Shown one piece after another: positions 28,097-37,549 of a DNA stretch of 64,000 nt. The notes under the pieces were generated by a model. The model did not search any database and was not told the DNA's origin. It saw nothing but the letters and a program-made list of their open reading frames with translations. The DNA comes from Allobosea caraganae. Lineage in GTDB: Bacteria; Pseudomonadota; Alphaproteobacteria; Rhizobiales; Beijerinckiaceae. Position 1 is the first letter of the stretch, and every line of letters begins with the position of its first letter. The stretch covers positions 247,286 to 311,285 of the forward strand of contig NZ_QQTO01000007.1 of NCBI RefSeq assembly GCF_003351345.1, given 5' to 3'. The translations under genes and the position numbers were made by a program.

Positions 28097-30133
28097 TCAG
28101 GCGAGCTTCAGAGCCGCGACGATGACGTCGATCAGCTTGATGCCGACGAAGGGCGCGATCAGCCCGCCGATGCCGTAGATGGTGAGGTTGCGCGAGAGCA
28201 GCTTGGCCGCGCCGATGGCCCGGTAGCGCACGCCGCGGAGCGCCAGCGGGATCAGCGCGACGATGACGAGCGCGTTGAAGATCACCGCCGAGAGGATGGC
28301 GCTCTGCGGGCTCGACAGGCCCATGATGTTCATCGCGCCCAGCGCCGGCAGCGAGCCGACGAACAGCGCCGGCAGGATGGCGAAATACTTCGCCACGTCG
28401 TTGGCGATCGAGAAGGTCGTCAGCGCGCCGCGGGTGATCAGGAGCTGCTTGCCGACCTCGACGATCTCCAGGACCTTGGTCGGGTCGCTGTCGAGATCGA
28501 CCATGTTGCCGGCCTCGCGCGCGGCCTGCGCGCCGGTCTGCATGGCGACGCCGACATCGGCCTGCGCCAAGGCAGGGGCGTCGTTGGCGCCGTCGCCGCA
28601 CATCGCGACCAGCCGGCCCTTGGCCTGCTCGGTGCGGATGATGCGCAGCTTGTCCTCGGGCGTCGCCTCGGCGAGGAAATCATCGACGCCGGCCTCGGAC
28701 GCGATTGCAGCCGCCGTGACGGGGTTGTCGCCGGTGATCATCACCGTGCGCACGCCCATCCGGCGCAGGTCGGCGAAGCGGTCCTTGACGCCCGGCTTCA
28801 CCACGTCCTTGAGGTGGATGATGCCGACCAGCGCGCCGTTCTCGCTGACGGCGAGCGGCGTGCCGCCCGAGCGGGCGATGCGATCGACCGCCTGGCGCAT
28901 CTCGGCCGGGACCTGGCCCTCGCTGAGGTCGAGCGAGCGCAGCACGGCATCAACCGCGCCCTTGCGCCAGGACTTGCCGTCGGCGTCGAGGCCGGACTGG
29001 CGCGTCGTGGCGCTGAACGGGATCGAGGTGGCGCCGACCGGCACTTCCGCGGTGATGCCCTGGTTGCGAGCGAGCTCGACGATCGAGCGGCCCTCCGGCG
29101 TCTCGTCGGCGAGCGAGGCGATCAGCGCGGCGCGCATCGCCGCATCGGGGCGCACGCCCGGCGCCGGCACGACCTCGACCGCCATGCGGTTGCCGAAGGT
29201 GATCGTACCGGTCTTGTCGAGCAGCAGCGTGTCGACGTCGCCGGCGGCCTCGACGGCGCGGCCGGAGGTGGCTAGCACGTTGACCTTGAGCAGCCGGTCC
29301 ATGCCGGCGATGCCGACGGCGCTGAGCAGGCCACCGATCGTGGTCGGGATCAGCGTCACGAAGAGCGCCCCCAACACCATCGGGTCGAGCGTGATGCCGG
29401 AGAAGGCGCCCAGGCCCGTCAGCGTTACGACGGCGATCAGGAAGACCAGCGTCAGGCCGGCGAGCAGCACGGCGAGCGCGAGCTCGTTCGGGGTCTTGCG
29501 CCGGTCGGCGCCCTCGACCATCGCGATCATGCGGTCGAGGAAGGACGAGCCCGGCTGCGAGGTGACCCTCACCTTGATCCAGTCGGAGACGACGGTGGTG
29601 CCGCCTGTGACGGCCGAGCGGTCGCCGCCGCTCTCGCGGATCACGGGCGCGGATTCACCGGTGATGGCGGCCTCGTTGACCGAGGCGACGCCCTCGATGA
29701 TCTCGCCATCGGCGGGGACGACGTCGCCGGCCTCGACCAGGACGACGTCGCCCGGGACGAGCTCATGCGCCGGCGTCGGGATCATCGCATTGCGCGAGGC
29801 GTCGATGATCAGCTTGGCCTTGGTGGTGACGCGGGTGGCGCGCAGCGAATCCGCCGCCGCCTTGCCGCGCCCCTCGGCGATGGCCTCCGCGAAATTGGCG
29901 AAGAGCACGGTCAGCCAGAGCCAGACCGCGATCTGGACCGGGAAGCTGGCCGATTGGCCAGCCGAGATCGCGACCACGGCCGAGACCGTCGCGAGGGCGG
30001 CGACCACTTCGGTCGCGAGGATCACCGGGTTGCCGGTGAGCTGGCGCGGATCGAGCTTGGTGAAGGCGCTCTTCAGCGCCGTGATCACCACGCCCTGGTC
30101 GATGGCGCCGGATTTGGCGAATGATAGGCTCAT
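28097..30133 (-). CDS. kdpB: Potassium-transporting ATPase ATP-binding subunit KdpB
   Basis: A 678-residue P-type ATPase. The phosphorylation site is in [14 protein letters not shown]; the actuator motif is [35 protein letters not shown] is the hinge. Membrane segments match the family. It hydrolyses ATP to drive potassium uptake through KdpA. It follows kdpA by 21 bases. Confidence 0.96.
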   Translation of the reverse strand: MSLSFAKSGAIDQGVVITALKSAFTKLDPRQLTGNPVILATEVVAALATVSAVVAISAGQSASFPVQIAVWLWLTVLFANFAEAIAEGRGKAAADSLRATRVTTKAKLIIDASRNAMIPTPAHELVPGDVVLVEAGDVVPADGEIIEGVASVNEAAITGESAPVIRESGGDRSAVTGGTTVVSDWIKVRVTSQPGSSFLDRMIAMVEGADRRKTPNELALAVLLAGLTLVFLIAVVTLTGLGAFSGITLDPMVLGALFVTLIPTTIGGLLSAVGIAGMDRLLKVNVLATSGRAVEAAGDVDTLLLDKTGTITFGNRMAVEVVPAPGVRPDAAMRAALIASLADETPEGRSIVELARNQGITAEVPVGATSIPFSATTRQSGLDADGKSWRKGAVDAVLRSLDLSEGQVPAEMRQAVDRIARSGGTPLAVSENGALVGIIHLKDVVKPGVKDRFADLRRMGVRTVMITGDNPVTAAAIASEAGVDDFLAEATPEDKLRIIRTEQAKGRLVAMCGDGANDAPALAQADVGVAMQTGAQAAREAGNMVDLDSDPTKVLEIVEVGKQLLITRGALTTFSIANDVAKYFAILPALFVGSLPALGAMNIMGLSSPQSAILSAVIFNALVIVALIPLALRGVRYRAIGAAKLLSRNLTIYGIGGLIAPFVGIKLIDVIVAALKLA

Positions 30134-30154
30134 GGAAGGAGCTCCTTTGTCGGC

Positions 30155-31864
30155 TCAGCGAGCGGCCGCAAGCACTTGGAAGTGCTCGACGATCGGCCCC
30201 AATGCGAGCGCGGGGAAGAATTGCAGGCCGCCCAGGATCAGGACGATGCCGATGAGCAGGCCGACGAAGAGCGGGCTGTCGCTCGGCAGGGTGCCGGCGG
30301 TGGGCTGGAGCTTCGGCTTTGCTGCGATGGCACCAGCGATGGCCATGACCGGAACCAGGTAAGCGAAGCGGCCGAGCAGCATCGCGATGCCGAGCGTGGT
30401 GTCCCACCAGGGCGCGTTGGCGGTCAGGCCGGCAAAGGCCGAGCCGTTATTCCCCGCCGCCGACGAATAGGCGTAGAGGATCTCGGAGAGCCCGTGCGGG
30501 CCCTTGTTCAGCAGCCCCTCGAGCGCGACCGGCAGCACGGCGGCGATGGACGAGAAGCCGAGGATGGTGAGCGGCAGGATCAGCACCGCCAGCATGGCGA
30601 ACTTGATCTCGCGCGCCTCGACCTTCTTGCCGAGATATTCCGGCGTGCGCCCGACCATCAGGCCGGCGACGAAGACCGCGAGCAGGGCCATCACCACCAT
30701 GCCGTAGAGGCCGGAGCCGACGCCGCCCGGCAGGATCTCGCCGAGCTGGATCATGAACATCGCGACGCCGCCGCCGAGCGGCATGAAGCTGCCATGCATG
30801 GCGTTGACCGAGCCGTTCGAGGCGCCGGTGGTCTGCGCCGCCCAGATCGAGGAGGCGGCGGGGCCGAAGCGGACCTCCTTGCCCTCCATGTTGGAGGGAG
30901 CGTCGGAGATGCCGGCCGAGATCATGGCGGGCTGCGGCGTCAGCGTCTCCGCGGAATAGATCGCGGCGGCGGCGACGCCGACGAGGATGACCATCACGGC
31001 GATCAGCGCCTTGGCTTCCTTGCGTGCGCCGGCGACGCGGCCGAAGGCGATCACGGTGCCGAAGGCGAGCGCGTTCAGCGAGACGACCTCGATCAGGTTG
31101 GTGAACGGCGTCGGGTTCTCGAACGGATGCGCCGAGTTGACGTTGAAGATGCCGCCGCCATTGGTGCCCCATTGCTTGATCGCCTCCTGCGAGGCGGTCG
31201 GGAACAGCGAGATCACCTGCTTGGCGCCCTCGACGGTCGAGGCCTCGACATTGGCGAGCAGGGTCTGCGGCACGCCGGCTGCGACCAGCACGAGCGCGGT
31301 GACGATCGAGAGCGGCAGCAGCACGTAGAGCGTGGTGCGGGTCAGGTCGACCCAGAAATTGCCGAGGTTCTCGCCGCGGTCCGCCGCAAAGGCCCGCGCC
31401 ATCGCCGCAGCGATCGCCAGGCCGGTGCCGGCCGAGACGAAGTTATGCACGGTCAATCCTGCCATCTGGCTGAGATTGCTCATCGTCGCCTCGCCGGCAT
31501 AGGACTGCCAGTTCGTGTTGCTCACGAAGCTGACGGCCGTGTTGAAGGCGAGGTGCGGCGACAGTCCGTCGAACCCTTGCGGGTTGAGCGGCAGCAGGTT
31601 CTGGAAGCGCAGCTGCAGGTAGAGCAGCACGAAGCCGACCGCGCTGAAGGCCAGCGCGGCAGCGGCATAGCCCAGCCAGTTCTGCCCCTTGCTGCGGTCG
31701 ACGCCGAAGGCGGCGTAGGCGAGCGCCTCGACCGGCTTCAGCACCGGGTCGAGCCAGGTTCGCTCGCCCGCCCAGACGCGCGCCATGAAGATACCGAGTG
31801 GCCACCCTACGGCCACCGTCAACGCGATCGTGAAAACGATCTCGGCCCAGCCCCGCCAGTCCAT
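30155..31864 (-). CDS. kdpA: Potassium-transporting ATPase potassium-binding subunit KdpA
   Basis: A 569-residue membrane protein of the SKT superfamily with about ten helices. It has the selectivity-filter-like parts [37 protein letters not shown] and [13 protein letters not shown]. It binds and passes potassium. ATG 31864 begins [15 protein letters not shown]. It follows kdpF by 25 bases. Confidence 0.96.
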   Translation of the reverse strand: MDWRGWAEIVFTIALTVAVGWPLGIFMARVWAGERTWLDPVLKPVEALAYAAFGVDRSKGQNWLGYAAAALAFSAVGFVLLYLQLRFQNLLPLNPQGFDGLSPHLAFNTAVSFVSNTNWQSYAGEATMSNLSQMAGLTVHNFVSAGTGLAIAAAMARAFAADRGENLGNFWVDLTRTTLYVLLPLSIVTALVLVAAGVPQTLLANVEASTVEGAKQVISLFPTASQEAIKQWGTNGGGIFNVNSAHPFENPTPFTNLIEVVSLNALAFGTVIAFGRVAGARKEAKALIAVMVILVGVAAAAIYSAETLTPQPAMISAGISDAPSNMEGKEVRFGPAASSIWAAQTTGASNGSVNAMHGSFMPLGGGVAMFMIQLGEILPGGVGSGLYGMVVMALLAVFVAGLMVGRTPEYLGKKVEAREIKFAMLAVLILPLTILGFSSIAAVLPVALEGLLNKGPHGLSEILYAYSSAAGNNGSAFAGLTANAPWWDTTLGIAMLLGRFAYLVPVMAIAGAIAAKPKLQPTAGTLPSDSPLFVGLLIGIVLILGGLQFFPALALGPIVEHFQVLAAAR

Positions 31865-31889
31865 GCGAGGTCTCCTTTATGTTCTTGTT

Positions 31890-31976
31890 TCAGAAACGGT
31901 CGGGGCGCAGCAGCGCGGCGACCATGTAGACCGCCAGCCCGAGGGCCGCGGTCGCGTAAAGCCAGGTGAGCGCCAT
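31890..31976 (-). CDS. kdpF: KdpF small subunit
   Basis: A 28-residue membrane peptide MALTWLYATAALGLAVYMVA followed by the typical ending ALLRPDRF. KdpF stabilises the Kdp complex. It is too short for a standard gene search. It stands directly before kdpA, as in other kdp operons. Confidence 0.85.
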   Translation of the reverse strand: MALTWLYATAALGLAVYMVAALLRPDRF

Positions 31977-31981
31977 GATCG

Positions 31982-32065
31982 TCAGACCTTGCGCAGCAGG
32001 ACGGCGTAGTAGCCGAAGAGCGCGAAGCTCCCGGTACCGAGCACGAGGAAAAGGATGTCGGCCAT
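31982..32065 (-). CDS. 27-residue membrane peptide upstream of kdpF
   Basis: ATG 32065 opens a frame for MADILFLVLGTGSFALFGYY with the ending AVLLRKV. It is one hydrophobic helix with a basic end. GGAGATA lies just upstream. Its stop is five bases before kdpF, so it is the first cistron of the kdp operon. Similar short peptides stand before kdpF in other proteobacteria; their role is not established. Confidence 0.6.
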   Translation of the reverse strand: MADILFLVLGTGSFALFGYYAVLLRKV

Positions 32066-32309
32066 GGCCGTATCTCCTGTCAGGTTAGACCGGAGATGTG
32101 GTGCCGGGGTCCGTAAGGGGTCGAGCGGGAAGGCCGGGGAGGGGCATAAGGGTTGCGTAAAGATTTGGCCGTGCGGGCATAAAAATCGCTTGTCCGGGTG
32201 AGCGATCCCTCTTGTCGCGCTCCCGGCGCATGGACATGGTCGGGGGCAGCGCATTAAAGCTTACGCAACGTCGGCCTACCTAAGATTGAGGCGGACACAG
32301 CGCGCAAGG
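32066..32309. promoter_or_regulatory. Divergent promoter region of kdp and the diguanylate cyclase gene
   Basis: This 244-base gap holds TTGCGTAA at 32153-32160 and its reverse complement TTACGCAA at 32261-32268, with centres 108 bases apart. AT-rich parts lie at 32160-32195 and 32250-32270. Such sites could bind KdpE or another regulator and serve both directions. No known E. coli KdpE box is recognised with confidence. Confidence 0.4.
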
Positions 32310-33482
32310 ATGGCCGTGCCGCTCGATTACAATTCCCTGCTCATTGCGATCGGCTTCTCCTCCGCCGGTCTGGCGCTGACCTTCTTCACCAGCTGGCTCG
32401 TCGCCAAGACCGAGCGCTTCCTGATGACCTGGTCGGTCGGGTTGGCGCTCATCGTGGTCGCGACGCTGATCTATGCGGCCTTCCTGCAGGACTTCGCGCC
32501 GATCCTCGGTGCGACCGGCTTTTCGGTGCTACTGATGGGGCTGGTCGTGGTCATGGCCGCCGGTCGGCAGTTCCGCACCGGGCGCTTGCCGGTGAAGACG
32601 ATGGCGCTGAGCGCCGCGCTCTCGATCGCGCCGATGGCCGTGCCGATGCTGACGGGATATACCGGCATCGCCTTCATCGCGCTGAATCTCGGTGCGACCG
32701 CGATCCTGTTCGCGACGGCCTGGGACTACTGGCTCGGCCGCGCCGAGGCGCGCACGCCGATCCTGCTGCTCGCGGTGCTCTACGCGCTTACCGGCGTGTC
32801 CTTTGCGGCCTGCGCCGTCGTCCTGGTCTACGAGCGCCAATGGATCATCCATGAGGCGCCGGTGAATTGGGTCGAGAACCTCAATCTCGCGGTGTCGCTG
32901 GCGAGCACGGCCGGCATCGGCGCGCTCTCGCTGGCGCTCAACCAGTCGCGGCTGGCGCGCGGCCACAAGCTCGACGCCGAGACCGACGCCTTGACCGGGC
33001 TGTTCAACCGGCGCGCCTTGTTCGGCAAGGTCCCGGTGGATCTCGCTGCCCCGGTTGCTGCGATCGTGTTCGACGTCGACCAGTTCAAGCGCGTCAACGA
33101 TGTCCACGGGCATCAGGCCGGAGACGAGGTTCTGCGGGTTTTTGGCGAGCTTCTCGCGGCGAATACGCGGCGCGGCGATATCGCTGCGCGGTTGGGCGGT
33201 GAGGAGTTCGCGCTGATCCTGCCGGAGACCTCGCTCGACGAGGCGCTGATGATCGCCGAGCGCGTGCGCACGCGCATCAGCAGGCACGGCTTCGCCTCGC
33301 CGGCCGGCGCGCTGACCTGCACCGTGAGCGCCGGGGTCGCGGGCTGTGACGTTGGGCGGACCGGCCGCGACGAGTTGCTCCGCGCGGCCGATGCCGCGCT
33401 CTACAGTGCCAAGCGGGCAGGCCGAAACCGCGTCGTCAACGCAGCGGCTGATACCGGCCACGATGTCGGACGCGTGGCCTAG
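32310..33482 (+). CDS. Membrane-bound diguanylate cyclase (GGDEF)
   Basis: A 390-residue protein. Residues 1-215 hold about six membrane helices. The GGDEF domain starts near DALTGLFNRRALFG, with VFDVDQFKRVNDVHGHQAGD and the active site RLGGEEFALILPE. GGEEF is an active form. It makes cyclic di-GMP from GTP. No RxxD inhibitory site is seen five residues before GGEEF. ATG 32310 has AAGG just upstream. It is divergent from kdp. Confidence 0.9.
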   Translation: MAVPLDYNSLLIAIGFSSAGLALTFFTSWLVAKTERFLMTWSVGLALIVVATLIYAAFLQDFAPILGATGFSVLLMGLVVVMAAGRQFRTGRLPVKTMALSAALSIAPMAVPMLTGYTGIAFIALNLGATAILFATAWDYWLGRAEARTPILLLAVLYALTGVSFAACAVVLVYERQWIIHEAPVNWVENLNLAVSLASTAGIGALSLALNQSRLARGHKLDAETDALTGLFNRRALFGKVPVDLAAPVAAIVFDVDQFKRVNDVHGHQAGDEVLRVFGELLAANTRRGDIAARLGGEEFALILPETSLDEALMIAERVRTRISRHGFASPAGALTCTVSAGVAGCDVGRTGRDELLRAADAALYSAKRAGRNRVVNAAADTGHDVGRVA

Positions 33483-33589
33483 CGGGCCGACGTTCCGGCG
33501 AGCTGCATCATTGTGCCGCTCGCGCGGCCTCGAACCGAGCTTCGCATGATTGCGTTGCAGGTCTGGGGGCTGAGCCGAGGGAGACGACG

Positions 33590-34141
33590 ATGCAGGACAT
33601 GCCGGCCTCAAAAGCCTATCGACTGCTCGAAGCCGGGCCGATCGTGCTGGTGACGACCAGCTACAAGGGCAAGCTCAACGTCATGACCATGGGCTTCCAC
33701 ATGGTGGTGCAGCATTCGCCGCCGCTGCTCGGCTGCATCATCGGCCCCTGGGACCACAGCTACAAGGCTCTGCGCGCCAGCGGCGAATGCGTGATCGCGA
33801 TCCCGACAGTGGATCTCGCCCGCAAGGTCGTCGATATTGGCAATTGCTCGGGCGACCGGATCGACAAGTTCGAGACGTTCAAGCTGACGCCGAAGCCGGC
33901 GCAGGCTGTCGCCGCGCCGCTGATCGCCGAATGCCTCGCCAATATCGAGTGCCGCGTCGCCGACGACGCGATGGTCGACAAGTACAACCTCTTCATCCTG
34001 GAGGCGGTCAGGATCTGGACCGACCCCGACCGCAAGGAGCGCCGCACCTTGCACCACCGCGGCGACGGCACCTTCGCGGTCGACGGCCGCACCATCGACC
34101 TGCGCGAGCGCATGGTGCTGTGGAAGCAGTTCCAGGACTGA
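33590..34141 (+). CDS. Flavin reductase domain protein
   Basis: A 183-residue FMN-binding split-barrel protein of the flavin reductase family. It has GPIVLVTTSYKGKLNVMTMG, PPLLGCIIGPWDHSYKALR and SGECVIAIPTVDLARKV. Such proteins use FMN as cofactor or substrate, often with NAD(P)H. GAGGGAGACGACG precedes ATG 33590. No partner monooxygenase lies nearby, so the partner is unknown. Confidence 0.8.
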   Translation: MQDMPASKAYRLLEAGPIVLVTTSYKGKLNVMTMGFHMVVQHSPPLLGCIIGPWDHSYKALRASGECVIAIPTVDLARKVVDIGNCSGDRIDKFETFKLTPKPAQAVAAPLIAECLANIECRVADDAMVDKYNLFILEAVRIWTDPDRKERRTLHHRGDGTFAVDGRTIDLRERMVLWKQFQD

Positions 34142-34193
34142 GGATCGGACGAGTTCGCGCGACCGGCTCAGCTCGGCCGCCAGAGGAGGAGCC

Positions 34194-34520
34194 ATGCCGA
34201 CATCCTTGCAGGAACCGATCGCGGCCTATTTCGCTGCCACGAACCGCCATGACGTCGCGGCGATGCTGGCGCTCTTCGCCACGGATGCCGTCGTCCACGA
34301 CGAGGGGCAGATCATGGCGGGCCACGCCGTGATCCGGACCTGGATCGTGGAGACCATCCGGAAGTACCACGCCAGGGCCAAGGTGACCGACGTCCAGGCC
34401 GCCGATGGCAGGACGATCGTCACGTGCGAGGTCTCGGGCAACTTCCCGGGCAGCCCGGCGAGCATCCGCTTCGCTTTTACGCTTGCCGGGGCCGCAATCG
34501 CCCGGCTGGAGATCGGCTGA
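34194..34520 (+). CDS. SnoaL-like/NTF2-fold protein
   Basis: A 108-residue protein with the cone-shaped NTF2 fold pattern: an N-terminal helix (PIAAYFAATNRHDVAAMLAL), FATDAVVHDEG, and a later beta sheet. GAGGAG precedes ATG 34194. It may bind a small ligand or act on one. Its last 44 bases overlap the end of the convergent endonuclease gene. Confidence 0.7.
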   Translation: MPTSLQEPIAAYFAATNRHDVAAMLALFATDAVVHDEGQIMAGHAVIRTWIVETIRKYHARAKVTDVQAADGRTIVTCEVSGNFPGSPASIRFAFTLAGAAIARLEIG

Positions 34521-35247
34521 CGCCAGTCTCCGTGTTGCTCGACCGGGCGGCCCTGGCCTTGCGCAAAGCCTCTCTGCAAACCCGGTCGAGCGGGCAGATC
34601 GTGCAATTTTCGCGGCCCTTGCGGCAAATGCTTTGGCCGAGATGCTTCAGCAGGACATGGAACTCGGCCAACTCGGCCGCGCTCCATCCTGCCAGCGCCG
34701 GCATGACGATGGCGTAGGCCGGCAAGGCATCGTCCGTCTTGGCCGATATGAAGCCGCAGTGTCGCAAGATGCGCAGGACATGCGTGTCCAGCACGAAGGC
34801 CGGCATCGCCAAGGTGCTGAAATTCAACGTCGAAGCCGCGACTTTGCGCCCGACGCCGGGCAGTTCCTCCAACCAGGCAAGAGCGCGTTCGACCGGCCAC
34901 TGAGCCAAGAAGCTGAGATCGAAATCGGGATGGCTCTTGCCGATCAATTGTAGTGCCTGCGCGATCTGCTCGGCCTTGCTCTCCGGAAAGGTGACGTCGG
35001 CTATCATCGCTTCAACTGCCTTCGCAGGCGCTGCGGCCAATTCCGACCAACCCGGATAGCGAACGAGCAGGCGGTTATAGGCGGCCAGCGAGACCGTATC
35101 CCGCGTCCGGCAGCCGAGCATGGATTTGACCATCTGCCCGACCGGGGCGCGCCGTGGAATCCCGGGCAGCGGGCTGGCGGCCTGCCTCAGCCGATCGCGC
35201 ATCGCCGCAAGCTCTGCTCCGGCACCGAAGTCGAAAGCCTTCTGCAT
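34477..35247 (-). CDS. Endonuclease III-family DNA glycosylase
   Basis: A 256-residue HhH-GPD protein. LEELPGVGRKVAAST holds the helix-hairpin-helix and the catalytic Lys, and FVLDTHVLRI holds the catalytic Asp. A C-terminal iron-sulfur loop has cysteines spaced C-x6-C-x2-C-x5-C (CRKGRENCTICPLDRVC). It removes oxidised pyrimidines and nicks the site, by family. This is probably not the main Nth of the cell, since the N-terminal half is divergent; that is inference. Confidence 0.82.
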   Translation of the reverse strand: MQKAFDFGAGAELAAMRDRLRQAASPLPGIPRRAPVGQMVKSMLGCRTRDTVSLAAYNRLLVRYPGWSELAAAPAKAVEAMIADVTFPESKAEQIAQALQLIGKSHPDFDLSFLAQWPVERALAWLEELPGVGRKVAASTLNFSTLAMPAFVLDTHVLRILRHCGFISAKTDDALPAYAIVMPALAGWSAAELAEFHVLLKHLGQSICRKGRENCTICPLDRVCREALRKARAARSSNTETGVSRSPAGRLRPRQA

Positions 35248-35299
35248 TCCCCATCATATGAACAAATAGAGAACATGGCAACAAGGTGCGCTTATCGCT

Positions 35300-36199
35300 C
35301 TACCGCGCGCAGCCCGCGCAGGCCTCGACGAAGGCCCTGAGCTTCGGCTGGGTGCGGCTCGAATGCGGGAAGCAGATGAACAGGCTGTCGCGCGGCGGCA
35401 TGAACTCCTCCAGCACCGGCTCGAGCTCGCCATTGGCGATGTCGGGGCCGACCTTCAAGCCGGCCGTATAGATCAGGCCCATGCCCCTGATCGCGAGCGA
35501 GCGCAGCAGCCCGGCGTCGTTGACCACGACGGAGCCGGGCGGGTCGACCGTCAGGGCCTGGCCGTTGCGCTCGAACTCCCAGCGATAGACCTCGCTCGTG
35601 CCCGGCAGCCGGTAGCGGATGCAGTCATGCGCGGCGATGTCCTCCGGCGCGCGCGGCCGGCCTCGTTGGGCGAAATAGGCGGGAGCGCCCAGCACGGTCC
35701 AACTGAATGGTGGCGAGACCCGGACTGCGACCATGTCGCGGTCGATATACTCGCCGATGCGGATGCCGGCATCGTAGCCGCCCTCGACCAGCTCGACCTG
35801 TGCGTCGTCGACCACGATCTCGACGCTGATATCGGGATAGGCCTGGCGGAAGGCCGGCAGGATCGGCTCGATCACCTGCGGGAGCGCCATCCGGTGCACC
35901 AGCAGGCGCAGCCGGCCCGAGGGCTTCGCGCGCAACAATGTCAGATCGTCGAGCGTGCCGGTGATCGCCTCGGCCGCCGGTCGCAACTGCACGATCAGCT
36001 GCTCGCCGGCCTCGGTCAGCGCGATGCGACGGGTGGTGCGGTGGAAGAGCGGCAGGCCGAGCCGCCGCTCCAGCACCTGCAGGGCCTGGCTGATCGCGCC
36101 CGGCGTCACGCCGAGCTCGGCCGCCGCGCCGCGGAAGCTGCCGCAGCGCGCGATGGCGAGGAATTCCGACAGGCCGTCGAAAGGGTCGATGCGGGCCAT
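35300..36199 (-). CDS. LysR-type transcriptional regulator
   Basis: A 299-residue regulator. The winged helix is at residues 5-65 (FLAIARCGSFRGAAAELGVT, GAISQALQVLERRLGLPLFHR). The C-terminal part is the ligand-binding domain. ATG 36199 starts MARIDPFDGLSEF; the longer frame to 36322 covers the promoter. It is divergent from an aldo/keto reductase gene, with a LysR-type box in the gap, so it likely controls that gene and the MFS gene after it. Confidence 0.88.
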   Translation of the reverse strand: MARIDPFDGLSEFLAIARCGSFRGAAAELGVTPGAISQALQVLERRLGLPLFHRTTRRIALTEAGEQLIVQLRPAAEAITGTLDDLTLLRAKPSGRLRLLVHRMALPQVIEPILPAFRQAYPDISVEIVVDDAQVELVEGGYDAGIRIGEYIDRDMVAVRVSPPFSWTVLGAPAYFAQRGRPRAPEDIAAHDCIRYRLPGTSEVYRWEFERNGQALTVDPPGSVVVNDAGLLRSLAIRGMGLIYTAGLKVGPDIANGELEPVLEEFMPPRDSLFICFPHSSRTQPKLRAFVEACAGCAR

Positions 36200-36268
36200 G
36201 CTGCGATCAGGTCCCTTGAGCAAATCCGCCTGTCCCTCGGCGCGGCGGGGCCAGCGGGCGCAGGATCG

Positions 36269-36283
36269 TATAGCGCCTCTATA
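36269..36283. promoter_or_regulatory. LysR-type operator (T-N11-A) in a divergent promoter
   Basis: TATAGCGCCTCTATA is a perfect TATAG/CTATA inverted repeat fitting the T-N11-A box. It is 70 bases from the LysR ATG and 228 bases from the aldo/keto reductase ATG. The gap 36200-36510 holds no gene. Confidence 0.6.
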
Positions 36284-36510
36284 CAACGTATCGAGCAAGC
36301 CGGCGGTTATCGCCGGGCGCATGACGGCCTACATCGTCGCGCACGCCGCAGAGACGGCGAGGGGACGCTTCGAGGCTGCAAAGCCGATCTTTTCTGACCC
36401 TTTTCCCGCCAGCCGGCGGAATGAGACCCGAAATCATAGCCAGGACGGACCCCGGAGGCAGCGCGTCAGCCTTCGCCGCAGCCCGTCTGCATTCACGAAC
36501 AGGTGATATC

Positions 36511-37539
36511 ATGCGCTACAGGACCCTTGGCGGCACGGGCCTTCTCGTCTCCGAAATCTGCTTGGGCACCATGACCTTCGGCGGCAGCGAGGGCATGTGG
36601 AACGCGATCGGGGCGCTCGACCAGTCGACCGCCGACGGCATCGTCGCCCGCGCGCTCGATGCCGGCGTCAACTTCCTCGATACGGCCGACGTCTATTCGG
36701 AGGGGCTGTCGGAGCAGATCACCGGCCGCGCCATGGTCAATTCCGGCCGCAAGCGCTCGGACATCGTGCTTGCGACCAAGGTCTTCGGCAAGGTCGGGCA
36801 GGGCGTCAACGATGGCGGCTCCTCGCGCGGCCACATCATGGACGGCGTCAAGGCCAGCCTGAAGCGGCTCGGCACCGACTATATCGACCTCTACCAGATC
36901 CACGGCACCGACCCTATCACCCCGATCGAGGAGACGGTGCGCGCGCTCGACGACCTCGTGCGCCAGGGCCATGTCCGCTATGTCGGCGTCTCCAACTGGT
37001 CGGCTTGGCGGATCATGAAGGCGCTCGGCATCGCCGACCAGCACGGCTGGACCAGGCTCTCGACCTTGCAGGCCTACTACACTATCGCCGGCCGCGACCT
37101 CGAGCGCGAGATCGCGCCGCTGCTGGAGGCTGAGAAGCTCGGCCTGATGGTCTGGAGCCCGCTCGCCGGCGGCTTGCTCTCGGGCAAGTACGACCGGGAC
37201 GGCAAAGGTCCGGAAGGCGCGCGCCGCGCCTCGTTCGATTTCCCGCCGGTGAACAAGGGCCGGGCCTTCGACTGCATCGACGTCATGCGCGAGATCGGCG
37301 CTGCCCGCGGCGTCTCGGTGGCGCGGATCGCGCTCGCCTATGTGCTGGCCAAGCGCTTCGTCATGTCGGTGATCATCGGCGCCAAGACGATCGAGCAGCT
37401 CGACGACAACCTCGCCGCCACCGAGATTCAGCTTACCGAGGAGGAGCTGCGCAAGCTCGATGCGGTCAGCGTGCTGCCGGCCGAATATCCCGGCTGGATG
37501 CTGGAGCGCCAGGGCGCGACCCGGCCGAAGCTGGGCTGA
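36511..37539 (+). CDS. Aldo/keto reductase
   Basis: A 342-residue (beta/alpha)8 oxidoreductase. It has the start MRYRTLGGTGLLVSEICLG, the catalytic Asp/Tyr region NFLDTADVYSEG, TKVFGKVGQG, DYIDLYQIHGTDPITPIEET and the NADPH-binding end SVIIGAKTIEQLDDNL. It reduces aldehydes or ketones with NADPH; the substrate is unknown. Its start overlaps no gene, and the MFS gene follows after 10 bases. Confidence 0.88.
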   Translation: MRYRTLGGTGLLVSEICLGTMTFGGSEGMWNAIGALDQSTADGIVARALDAGVNFLDTADVYSEGLSEQITGRAMVNSGRKRSDIVLATKVFGKVGQGVNDGGSSRGHIMDGVKASLKRLGTDYIDLYQIHGTDPITPIEETVRALDDLVRQGHVRYVGVSNWSAWRIMKALGIADQHGWTRLSTLQAYYTIAGRDLEREIAPLLEAEKLGLMVWSPLAGGLLSGKYDRDGKGPEGARRASFDFPPVNKGRAFDCIDVMREIGAARGVSVARIALAYVLAKRFVMSVIIGAKTIEQLDDNLAATEIQLTEEELRKLDAVSVLPAEYPGWMLERQGATRPKLG

Positions 37540-37549
37540 GCCGCCAATC

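Noticed and set aside
30176..31969. A 597-codon open frame on the plus strand
   Set aside because: It is antisense to kdpA and kdpF, both clearly recognised.
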